DNA of 28,324 nt, taken from positions 3,885 to 32,208 of the forward strand of contig KN883833.1 in NCBI GenBank assembly GCA_000934455.1. Direction: 5' to 3'. Below are positions 9,101 to 21,100 of this stretch, piece by piece. Numbering within the stretch: the first letter of the stretch is position 1; every line of letters starts with the position of its first letter. The position numbers and the translations under genes were made by a program. The notes below the pieces were generated by a model that was given only the letters and a program-made list of their open reading frames with translations, did not search any database and was not told where the DNA came from. Source of the stretch: Apostichopus parvimensis. Its lineage: Eukaryota; Echinodermata; Holothuroidea; Aspidochirotida; Stichopodidae.

Positions 9101-12100
9101 ACCTGTTACAGAGGTAGAGTACTATCAATAACACCATCAGCAATATCGAGACAAAAGTGCCAAATTGTTGAGCATACTTGAGGTAGGTTAAGTCACGCAT
9201 CACCTCCTAGAAATGGAGGAAAAAAATATTGTATTAAAAAATGTTGATTAATTCAAAATATGCTATAAGGAATATTGATTGTCACTTAACTACAACAAAA
9301 ACAACTTGACATGCTAAGTACATGGTATTTACCTGAGGTTGACAGTTTTGAGCTAAAAACTTTCATTTGCAAAAATTCTGTCAAAAATAGATGTTAGGAT
9401 AACAAAGTGTATGTTGTTGCTACTATAGGCTGACAATTCGACCTTTTCATTGATGTATTACTGTGCAAATTGTATGGCCAGAAACCATACCACATGAATA
9501 GAGGAAACAACTGTGACAACTATAAGACAAATCACGATTGGTAACTATACACTGTAACAACCAGTAACATTACTAAATTACACTCCAATCCCTCTTATCT
9601 TTATTTTCTCTCATTACTGCTTTTTTTCGATCTGACTTCTTAAATATTCATACTGTCTTTTGCCCCTTGAATCATTTGATATTGGAGATTCAATAAAATG
9701 TCAGTAATGAGCAGCAGGGTCAAAGGTTACACCTACCGGTGGAGGTAATGGCTGCTTTAGAGAAGCAAATGTTGTCAGATGGTAACAGTAACATACAGTG
9801 AAGTTAGGGGTAACACCTGCTACTTCACATCCAGAGGTATTCCATCCGCCACTGAGGGTGTTGCTATGGAAACGAGAATGCAAGAAAATGCAAGAAAACC
9901 GTTAAAACAATATTCCTAAGCGCAGACGGAGTGGTATGGTGAAATGCAAGTCTCGTAGGATTCCGCAATGGACTACTAACATCTGGACCAGAAGAGGACT
10001 ATTCCCACTTTAGTATACAAGACTGCTTGTAGAACATGTTTAGAAAAGTTATATCAGTAGTTTTGGTAACGTACTGAGTTGGGTGAGCATACAGATGGAT
10101 TCCGTTTGGGTGATTTTACAGTAGTGATAGTAGGTGCGTATATCCGCTAACTGCATGATCTGAGGGTCAGCTGAATGTCCGCTCTGAATCTTAAAGGCAA
10201 TGAGCCAATAATGAAGGGAAGGGGACAGGGAGGTAGTCAAACATGGTAGAGCTACAAAGATATTAAGGGTACAGATACAAAAAATTAAGGGGAACAAAAC
10301 ACAGAATATGGTGGGCGAGCAGGTACGAACGGGATGGAGATACACAGGTTTGGATAAAAGGACATTTGTATGGCAGCAGAGTTGAATAAAAATAGATGTC
10401 ATTCATTAATAACAGGAGGAATCAAATTTAACGACTAATGCACATGTGAGGTAAACATGATTCAGCTAAGTCTCATAGGAGGTCTGAAGTAATTACTGAC
10501 ACACTTGTTAAGTCAGAAAATTTCCTTCACTGAAGTAACAACAAAGGTTGTCACACAACTATTCAAGAGAACATGCCCTAAACTAATCCATGAGTATAAC
10601 AAAGACACTGAAAATTAGTCCAATTTATTATATATATCATAATATATTATGTATTTTTAAGTTATTATAATAACTTTTAATTGAAAGTTTACCTCATACT
10701 ATAATCCCAGAAAGCACATTTAGATTCTTCTCTCTCAAGGTTTAATTCCTGAAGAAAGGAGAAGTTAAAAATGAATATAATTATATCTTATGAAGAAGAA
10801 GCCAGTTATGTTACAACGCATTAGCGACCACGAATGTCAGTGGGAGAATCCCGCAAGGGCTGATGGAATATACAGAACGTAAAGATACAATAAATGGTTG
10901 AATATTATTCCCACTTGTAATAGCATATGAACAGTGGATATATGCCAAGTAATCGCAAATATCTGAATTATTCTCATGTGTGAATGTTTATCAGCAATAA
11001 TGTTATTTTGATGTTATTTTGTTAAATTTAACCGACAGTTAACCATCCCATTATAATTATTCCACTTGTCCACTCAATCACCGTCCACATTATAAAACAG
11101 CTTGTCATCAATAATGATAAGTAAGAACCAAAAGATAAACTTAAACACGTTTTCAAACGTTGGCGCTGGATGGCTGTCATAATAATTTCAAGAGACTACA
11201 ACACATATCTTGTAGTATTTTCAGTGTTATAGAAAGTCACTACATTGTTAGTTCATGTCAATTCACAACCATTAATTTTTACTTATAGTACTTTACTTTA
11301 AGTCACTTACATTATTTCAATGTCTGTGAAAAAGTTTGCTGCAAAAAAATTTAATTAATAAAAAATGATCAACCATCCGAGTCTTTTCATCATTATGAAG
11401 AATGGAAGACTTGACTCACAAATCGTGAGGACTCTATCTACCTTCAGTTTTGTTCAAGTAATCTTCTTTGTACAGTTAAGACACATAACTAAGTATGTCA
11501 ATGCACACATAGATTCAACGGACAAGTATAACAATACCGAAATACATGAAACATTATATTTTGATGCTATGTGACAAATGATATATCATGCATACATGTA
11601 TTCATGAATATTGATACATGTCCTCATGCATATTCATTACCTGAGAGTGTTCCAGTGTTATGACAATGGGGTTATATAAATCAGTCCTCAGCTTTGGTTC
11701 TACTTGCAGAGATATCAGCCGGCTCTGAACTGTCAAATCATTTTCATTCAAGTCGCTGAAAGTTAAAAAAATGATAATAAAAGTGAAAAAACATTGACTG
11801 TTTGGCTCTGAGAAGTTAATAGGCTGGTTTGTTTTCGCATATTTACTTTATGGATGGAAAAGATGGTAGACATATGAAAACTGTTTGCTGATAGCCAAGC
11901 TTCATTTTTATATTTTGATGTACACATATGGGGTAAGGTGGTACTTACCATGTTACATGACAGGTAAACATTACAGAAACATGCAACAAACTTGAACAAA
12001 ATATTGGCAATGTTAAGCAGTACTAAACCCAGATAATTCCTTCACCATTTCCTCCTCTCCCCCCCCCCCCCTCCCCCCATCTCCATCCTCCCAATCCAGC

Positions 12101-15100
12101 TACAACAATCACATGTCTCTGACCTGTCTCTAGTTTCCACTGGTATGAATTCATCTACAGAGTCATACAGAGTACCGATGATGAAGACATCTCCTGAATC
12201 TGTTGATTGAACAAACATGTTCATGAAAATTACAAAGAAAACCGCGCTGCCAAAAATATTACAGGTCTTTGAAGCAGATGTGATTAAATTTTAATGCAAT
12301 AATCCTAAAGTCCTACTAGCAAGGATATTGCAGGTCTAACAGAAAGGTGGACTGTGGTGGAGGGGGGGGGGTGGTGTGATGGTATACTGGTTAAGTAAGA
12401 GAGATTAAATTTGGTACAAATCCTTCCCATCTCGATCTTATCCCAGGACATCATTTTAGACACAAACACATGCCAGAGTTAATTTTTATTTCAAATTATT
12501 TCCAAAATAATATTTATTCACCGCTCCTCCAACATAGGCCTACCCATCCCCCTTCAATAAAAAAAAATTCAGATGATGTTTAAGCCTACAATGTTACAAT
12601 AATCTATCTACATCACCTCTTGTAGTGTAATCGAAGAAGTTTTTAGGCAGAATGATACTGTCCACTGGTTGGTTCCATTTATCCTGGACTTGATCCAACT
12701 CTCCATCAGCATAGTTTGGAAAGGTATACTGTTCTGGAGCGCTCGCAAAATCCAGTCGTTCCATGTGCAACACTGAAAAGAAATGTAACAAATTTCATGA
12801 TAAACAGAGGTCAAAGGTGAGAAATTGTCAATGGTCAGATAGGTAATAATGTTACTTTGACATAGCTGTCATTTCCCCTCTATTATGGGACTTTAAATCA
12901 CTCTTTTTCAGGAAAGGATTTAATTGTCTTCTATTGTAAGGGAGTTGTGTTAAGATCATGTTTGTTGGCTAAATGAATTCTGTGTCTTCTGTGGGAAGTT
13001 CTCAACTTTTTTTTTAAGAGATTTCTATACAATCGCATTTGTCTTCACAGGGAATTTTATTAGCTCACATCCATCTTCTAAAATCAAATTTCCATTCGAA
13101 CTTCACATCTTCAATCTAAGGGAACATTTTAAATTTTTTGAAGAGACTGTTTAGTTTCACATCTGTTTTTTTAAAGTTCACATCAGCCTTCTAAATGAAC
13201 ATTTGAGGTTCACAAACGCCACTTCTAAAGGAACATTCTGTTCACGTCGGTCTTCGAGAGGAACTTTTTAACTTCACAAGGTGCACAGATATGAAGCAAA
13301 TTTAATGTGATTAAGTGTGATAACATTGGTGCAACTGGTCCAAAGAGACAGAGAAATTACCTCTAGCAGTAGTTTATAAGTAATAATAGTTGTAGGAATG
13401 GAGCTCACTTACTGATGTTATCAGTTACAAAGGTCATATTAACCACATCCATGCTTCCGTCTGCTTCCTGTATCCGTTTCAACATCTTCATACTGTAACT
13501 ATCAAACTTATTCATCAAATCCGGTGAGCCAGAGTTAGACTGCAAAAAATAGATGATATTTAAAACAAAAAAAATTATAATATTGAAAGACAGACAGACA
13601 ACTGTCATAGTAGGCCTACACTAGAGCACATTTGGTTACTAGAATGAAATGCACCTCAGTCTTGAGTCTATGGGGATATATATTCCTACCAAGTAAATCC
13701 CAAAGAATGTATGAAAGAGTAACTAGAGATGGGTGTCACTTTTATTTCATTATCTCAGAGACACTTTTGGCTCCAATAGATTAAATAGCTTACATCACCT
13801 GTGCTGTCCAAGCTAGTCAATGCACACCCTGAAAGTTCATCAATGCAATATGCATTTGTCCCCTCAATGGAACTTTCTTTTCAGTCTATTTATGCATCAT
13901 TGACTTTCTCATAAAAAGTGGAGACTAACATTTGATTGCATCAGATCTCCAGTGGTCAGTGGCATTTATGTGAATCTACTCCATGTACTGCCATGCTATG
14001 TGAGCACTGTGCTTTTATGTTTTGTCCTACCCTTTTCTTCATCCCTCCTCAAAGACTACCATTTACTTTCACACATAGTAAATATTGACCATTGACATGA
14101 AATTTTGAGCCTGATGAATTTTTATAATGAACCAAATAAATTAACATTATATTAGACTAATTCTTAGATCTTTCAACACACACTCAGACACAAACATATG
14201 CACACACACAAAATGAGTTATGTTACACAATTCTTTTACATTTACATAACAGCAAAATATTGTCAATTTTGATCAAATTCTAGAGATTCGGAATGAATCC
14301 CTTTAATATACCTGTTGTATTGTCACCCATCTTCGTCTGCGTGTAGCATCAAACAAGTTGCTGGTGAGGACGAGAAGATCCTGCAAGAAATATTCAAATA
14401 TATCAGTCTTAAAATTAGTTATTATGAATGTGAAATACCTATCTGTTTCCCCTCGAATTATTGGGTAAACTTTTCACGATTTAAGACGAAAAACATTGGA
14501 ATAATGATCTCCCAGTTAACAAAATCCTGTGGACCTTGTATTGATCATGCAAAAAAATTAAACAATTAACTTTACACAAAAAAATTTTGGCAATGTTTTA
14601 TTGGCATTTTAACTTGAAATAACATCGGCATACTACGCTGAAGTATGCTGGGGTAGAAACGTTTCACACAGTTTGTCAACCTTTGAGTACTCAGTTTCTA
14701 ACTGCCTCAAGTTTTAGGTATTCTCTATTACATATTCATATTACATATTTATTTAAGGTCTCTCCAATTGTCAAATTTTCATTGAAATGCAAGGTTTGAA
14801 AGCGAATATCAAATGTTTAGGGGTTACCTGAATATCTTCTTCAGCATCAGTGGCATTGATAGTGGTGGGTAAATCCCTAGTGAGGGCGCGATCCACCAGT
14901 ATGGTTGACATGACCAATTGGTTGACTGTCATATAACTTGATACATCGGTATAATTATTGAGTCGTGTTTTCAGAGTACCGTACATAAACTCGTCTAAGG
15001 TATTCTCTTCGCTCATCTGGGGAAAAGACGTAAATATCAAAGATGATTGTTTGAATCTGTACCAGACATGGAAAGGTACAGCTACATAAATAAAACAACA

Positions 15101-18100
15101 AATAACAAACAAGTAACAACAAATAACAAACAACAAATAACACATAAATAAAACAATTCTACACTGGTTACTCGATACAGCAACACATAAGTCATGGAGG
15201 AGGGGTACAATAAAAAACCATTACAGTACAATATCGACAAATACCGAAAACAGTAATAAAATCTTCATATTTTATAAACATTTCAGGATCAGACATTGTC
15301 TGCATGTAAATAACAAAAAAGTTCATTCAGTCAATTAAAAAATGATATGCATACAATTTTAATATAAAGGTGCCTAAACTGTAATCTTAAAGTTCACAGG
15401 TTTTAATATACAAAAAACAAATACAAGTTATATGGTACTCCTACAAAATCGAGGTATCATAACTGAATTTACTTAACAAATGCAAAGATATACAAAAGTT
15501 TTTGTACACAAAAAAAACCATTACTGTTTTTCACAGCATTTTGTAACTAAGAAAACTGAGAGATGCAGGCAGTATGTTATTCAATGCATGATAAACAATG
15601 ATAATTATTAAAACAGAAAAACAGTAACAAATACTTTACCACGGCAAAGAAATCATCAATGGTTTCTGTGCAATCAATAAGATGGACGTCGTCACAATCA
15701 ATGGTGCCAGTCCAAGGTGTGTATTGATCCAATTCTGCATGGTTCGTGGTAATGACTATATAACAAAACACATGAAAAAAAAATGTAAACAGGTCAAATA
15801 TTTTCCTCCTGTCTACAAAATAAAATATAATGTGTGTTCAGCAAACATTTACCAAGAATTGGTTATAATATTATTTTCTTAAAGCTATTGAGAGTTGAAT
15901 AATTTTTTAAAAAATGATTTGATTCTATCCAAGTATCACCAGAGTTTGGGAATGAGACCTGGTAGAATACTTCAATGTTCTGATCAAAGTATGGGGATTA
16001 CATCTGAATTTTGTTAGTCTTGAAAAATGGAAAGAGGGCTTTGATAAATTTGTTTCAGTAAAGACTAAGAAAGGTATATTGTATGGTAAGGTATTAATGG
16101 AAGCAATTGGAAGCAATCAAATATATGATTTGATGAGTAATTAGACACTTGGAAAGATCGCAATTTGGCAAGTTTTCACTATGATAATCTTCAACAAAAT
16201 ATATCGGCGTGGCTAACATGAAGATAAGTGTATAGCATGGTGGTATCGTAGGCAAACAGATGGCCTGGACTTAACTGCCACTTTCTGTTCTTCATGAAAC
16301 GTAAGGTCGTACTGAAGGTAAAGAAATCGTACAGTTTTGCCAATGGAAGAGCATGGGGTATTGTCGACCCCACCGTAAAAGAATCCTACGGTCTTGCAAA
16401 AGGTTAAGCTATTGCGTGATGGTCCTGAGATTTAACTGAGATTTAAATAGTACATTAAAATGGAGGTAAATTATTTTATGATACACCACCGACCTCATTA
16501 CTGGCATATTTCTTCTTACCTACTTTATGGCATTCATCCCCCATCAATTTTTTATCAATATCTGGGTCGTAAGGATCCAATACTCGATACCAAACAGCGA
16601 AATCTGAAAACTCGGCCCAAAGAAATCCATCACTCTTGTCGTTTCTCTTCCCGAGGTGAAGTTTGGAGAAGTCGTCATCCAGCCGGAAGGATGAAAAGTT
16701 GAACAATGGCCACAGTTTGCAGGCTTTCCATTCATCAAGGTTAACATTAGGCATTTCAGTGGAAGTTTCATTGAAGGCTTCTGTTGAATTGGTTCCATTG
16801 ACTGACGTTTCATTCCATCCAGATTCTATTGTTGTTTCCATTGTTGTTTCCATGGTAGTTTCCATTGTAGTTTCCATTGTTGTTACATTGAGGGTGCTGT
16901 TCATCGCTGTAAACATATCGTAAGAATCTGTGGTGGTCATCTCGGATATCGGTTCATCGATTGGAACTGAAAAACAAAATCACACATGTCAAACAAAATG
17001 CTAAGTTATGAATTTGAAGAATAATACAATGAATGCACATACACTAAATCTATATTGACAGATTAGAACACCAAGTATTGCTATGAAATTAAGTGTTAAG
17101 ATGTCGGAATATGTATTTGGATCATCAGCTGAGCTTTGCATATTTTTAAATACAAGTTAATATCCAAATATACAAATATAATTAGACTGCTTCAAATGGT
17201 CTGTTTGTGCACGATAGCAAACTTTAATCAATTGAAGTTAATTTACCTTGTAAAACTCCGTTGACATAGAGTGAAATACCAGACCACAAGCTCCAAGTTA
17301 TGCCGAGATTAGTCCAATCTTCGATGGATAAGCCAAGGCCGTAGAATATCTTCCAGGAGCATTTGGCATTGTTTACTTCAACTATAGTTGTTTCATTATC
17401 GGTGTAAACAGCAAATCCAGTTGACTGGTTACTCTGAGCCCCAGAACTACCAAGAAATACAATGAATGGAAAACATCAGAGTTAAAACTAATTTGTCTTA
17501 ATGAGAGAGAACAATGAGCAAGGTCAATTAGAGAATGAAATGTCTCATTTAAGTAAATTATGGTTTGAGGGCAACTAACGTGCAATGCTTATGTGAAACG
17601 AATCGGGTACGAGATGAGTAACTCAATGCTTATGTGAAATGAGATGGATAACTCATTACTTGTGTGAAAGAATGAAGTTTTATAAGTCAGTATTTATATG
17701 AACTGGGTTCTAAATTAAGTCCGGTAATTCAATGCTTAGTGAAATGAGTCTGGTATATTCCATACTTACATGAGTTTAATAGTCCGGTACTTCAATACAT
17801 GAATTGAGTCTGGTAATTCAATACATACATGAGATGAGTCTGGTAAATCAATGCTTACATGAAATAAGTAAGTTATTTGAACACTTATGTGGAATGAGTC
17901 GTGTTATTCAATATTTAATGTGGAATGAGTCAGGATATTCACTAACTATGTGAAATAAGTCAGTCAGGTAATTCATGTGAAATAAGTTGGGTATTTTCAA
18001 TATTTCATGTGGAAAGTGTCAACTTATAGTTACACACAAACCTTAAGATGTATCCAACACCATCTGGATTTGTGATTGGATCACCAAAGTTACTGACATT

Positions 18101-21100
18101 CTTCAGTCTCATCCAAACAGATATTGTAACTCCATTAGAGCAGGCAGCAGGAAAACTCAGACATCGCTTAGAGAAATCACCTAAAATAAGAAACGAAGCA
18201 AGTATGCATGGAGTATTCAACTGATCACAAGGCAAATAGATTAATCTGTACCCACATTGCAGGAATGGGACCCACATTTAGGTAAGTTCCCAGACAGACA
18301 AAAGTAAAACTGCTTTCTTATATAAGTATGTTCTACAACAATTCAAAGTCTTGTCTTTCTAGATTAAGAATGCTCCATTTTTAAGCAATTGGTTGCATTA
18401 ATTTGCGGCTTAATGTCTGACAACATTAAACCCTTGAACATTTTCATAATTTTCATATTTTTGTTAATGTCACAAACAGTAGCATAAAGTCTGTTTCTAT
18501 TCAAACTAACATCAACATTTGGCCTATAAAGTAATCCTACCCCACTTTCATGGCAGATGCACTTAGCCTAACCATCTTTGAATATTAAGAATCTGGGAGG
18601 GAGCCCTTGTTGTCATCAACTTTTGGGGCTTATTACCTGGAAATTATGACTTTTGGAGAAAATCAAATTTACATAGCTAATAAATAACATGAATAAACCT
18701 GGCAGGGTTCATAAAAAGTAAACTACATAAGGCTACTTCTAATCAATCTAATCAATCATCTCCCCCCCCCCAGATGGACATTTCCTGATTGATCCCTTTC
18801 TCACCTAACCCACCCTTCCAATCTTATCCCTCGCCCCCCCCCCATAATCGAACATTCTCTTACCATAATCAATAAAAGCCTTCAAAAACTTCAATAGAAA
18901 ATATAAATTTTTCCCTGAAATTTTTCAGTGAATTTTAGAATTAAGATATTATTTTTTACCTATCTCTACATATCCATTTCTGCTGGGAGCAGGGTGAACA
19001 TCCACCGCTCTCTGTCTGACATCGTCATCTCCCCTTACTGTCACGTTGCTGTTTATTCGAGTAACATCAGAGGATGAGAGGTTGAAGTACTCATCCGCTG
19101 ATAGGTAACCATGGCAAACTGAAAACACACAAATGTCGAAAATCAAATTTACTGTTGCTGTACAAAAAGTTTTACAAACTTCGGTATCAATTGTCTGTGC
19201 TAGCACAAATATCAATAGTTCTGACAAGTCCAAAATTAAAAATTATAATAAAAAGGAAACTATGTGAGATTCAATATGAAACCGATTCAGAATTATGTTA
19301 TTGTTAAATCATTATAGTATTTCTGAATTAATTTGTACTTTCAAATCCTAACATGACCAAATTTTACGATCTTTTAGCATATTTCGTCTCATGATACCGG
19401 ACGTAACACATGTACTTTACAGACGAAGAACTGCACATTGCTTTTTTCTTAAAAGTGAAAAAATCAAAAGCTTGATGGAAGTTTTGTTTGTGGTTCAGGA
19501 TCTGAATAATAATCAACTATTATGAACTATATTGTTAGAGGGAGGGTTGTAGAGAAACAGTATCCGACATCTATAAAAGGTAATAATTAAATGTTGACTT
19601 ATAATATCTTTACAAATCTAAATTGAACCAAGTATCACCAAGATAAGATTGCTTTCAATACCGCAAACACAACCTATCTTGATGGGTGATTTTAGATGGC
19701 TTGATAAGTATCCAAGGTTTAATTTCATTATTCTGTCACTTTACTGACCTGGATCACCATGTAGTAGTTCAGGTCCAGGGAACTGGTCGGCACTCCTTGG
19801 AACAATAACCAAGATGTCATCGTAATTAGCTTCGGCAAAGTCTCTCTTGTTACTGCATTTACCGATGATGACATCCTGGAAGCGAACGCCGTCTCTCACA
19901 TCCTCTGTAATGGTAGACTAAGAGGATAAAAAAGAGATTAAGAAATAAAAAATAAAAAATAAAAATAAAAATTAACATAAGAGCTTATATTACATCACAG
20001 AAAACAACTATCCGAGTGAAACTTCATCAACTGATGAAACAAAAAGCATTAGAAAATAAGGGATAACAGCCTTTAACTTGCTGGGAAAGTTCTCTCTTCC
20101 AAGAAGAAATGTCAGAACTCTGTCCTTGAATGATATTAAAACCCTAACCCAAAAGAGAAGATTACAGACACCTGTTAACCACACACTGTGTGAATATATG
20201 GACAGCATAAATGTCTACATTATGGGTGGGGAGCTGGGGGACAGGCTGGAGAGGTTTCCTATGCTCCTGCTAATGCTCCATCTATCACCCCTAACTATTT
20301 TTGAGATATTAACTTAGTGGTTCATCCTACAGGTACTTTTTAAACATGCTATACTAAATCATAAATAATTTATCATCAATTTTCATTATTTGGCGTGTGT
20401 ATTGCAGCTTTTTGCACCCAATTATAAAAGGTTGATTTATGATGGTGAACAGCATGCATGACTCACTCACCCTGATTCCAACATTCTTCCCATTTATCAG
20501 GATGGTCAGTCCGTTCCCTTGGGACCACGTCATACCCAGGTACATCCATTGGTTGAAGTGTAACCAGTCCTGACTCACGGTGGTTGACCAGCACTTCAGA
20601 CCATCGGCTACTTTAAACAAGAGAGAGACTGGAGTCTGGAGAATTGCAAATCCCCTCTCAGCTGAAAAGAAAGAAATGATTGTATCGAATATGGAGGACT
20701 AGGGGAATGGCTGGATGGCACATATTTACATAACGAAAGTTTTCCCAAAATCGTTATTTATTTCATAAAAACAGTATATGAGATTGCTTTGTATTTGATT
20801 TAAAAAAAAGGACAGATAAAAAAAGAGAGAAAAAAAGAAGAAAGATATTTCTGAAGAATGCAGCCACTAAAGCTAATGATGCATATTAAATATACTCCAT
20901 GACTGAACTCCCTGATAAGTATGAAACTGCCCTGATTAGGCTATTTTGTACCCCATAAGTACAGCTAAAAGGTGACACTGATCAACACCCAGTGCTCCCA
21001 TGCACACTTAAAGGGTGTGAAGACTCGCTCAAAAAGAAACGTCTAATGCCGGTAATCTGACCTAGTTTCGAATGAGGTGTAACAGAAGTGCTAAACACCA

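Larger units (their letters stand above)
10693..15755 (-). other. GAIN domain of the adhesion GPCR up to the GPS (exons 15755-10693)
   Basis: Eight exons (15755-15640, 15016-14828, 14380-14312, 13539-13413, 12772-12617, 12199-12124, 11755-11641, 10748-10693) encode residues about 1039-1340. The first carries three cysteine-spaced acidic stretches (TIDCDDVHLIDCTE) but not the four-cysteine pattern of a hormone receptor motif, so I see no HRM domain. Next come helical sequences such as DLLVLTSNLFDATRRRRW and MNKFDSYSMKMLKRIQ, typical of GAIN subdomain A. Subdomain B follows, with VQSRLISLQVEP, PIVITLEH and SKCAFWDYSM, the first half of the GPS. The GAIN domain holds the two receptor fragments together after self-cleavage. 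Confidence 0.85.
16520..19118 (-). other. LamG-like domain 4 of the adhesion GPCR (4 exons) with a Thr/Met-rich insert
   Basis: Exons 19118-18960, 18180-18042, 17446-17247 and 16966-16520 encode residues 724-1038. Markers: GYVEIGDFSKRC, then CSNGVTISVWMRL, GYILSSGAQS, WTNLGITW, LYVNGVLQ, LHLGKRNDKSD and FAVWYRVLD. Between the VNG turn and LHLGKRND lies an unusually long insert of roughly 95 residues rich in Thr, Ser, Glu and Met. It carries four METT repeats and many N-glycosylation sequons (NST, NVT, NET, NGT, NFS). A mucin-like, glycosylated, extended loop is likely. Confidence 0.85.

Noticed and set aside
10049-10402. 117-codon open frame on the minus strand as a gene
   Set aside because: It lies inside a receptor intron, has no recognised domain and no splice or start context. 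Reported only as an anonymous block.
12806-12822. Another DR1-like site (AGAGGTCAAAGGTGAGA) in a receptor intron
   Set aside because: A single imperfect match with no surrounding repeat unit, as expected by chance in a window this size.
15017-15145. Hydrophobic Leu/Cys/Val-rich N-terminus joined to a GAIN exon, resembling a signal peptide
   Set aside because: It is the minus-strand translation of an AACAAATAAC minisatellite in the intron. The AG acceptor at 15017-15018 and the in-phase join to exon 15755-15640 show it is not coding.
15577-15755. Hormone receptor motif (HRM) domain before GAIN
   Set aside because: Only a few cysteines (TIDCDDVHLIDCTE and the preceding GDECHK) are present, and the family's four-cysteine, two-tryptophan pattern is not met.
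16460-16923. Plus-strand open frames over the LamG4 exon
   Set aside because: Antisense shadows of the receptor exon 16966-16520, including a translation of the METT repeat from the other strand.
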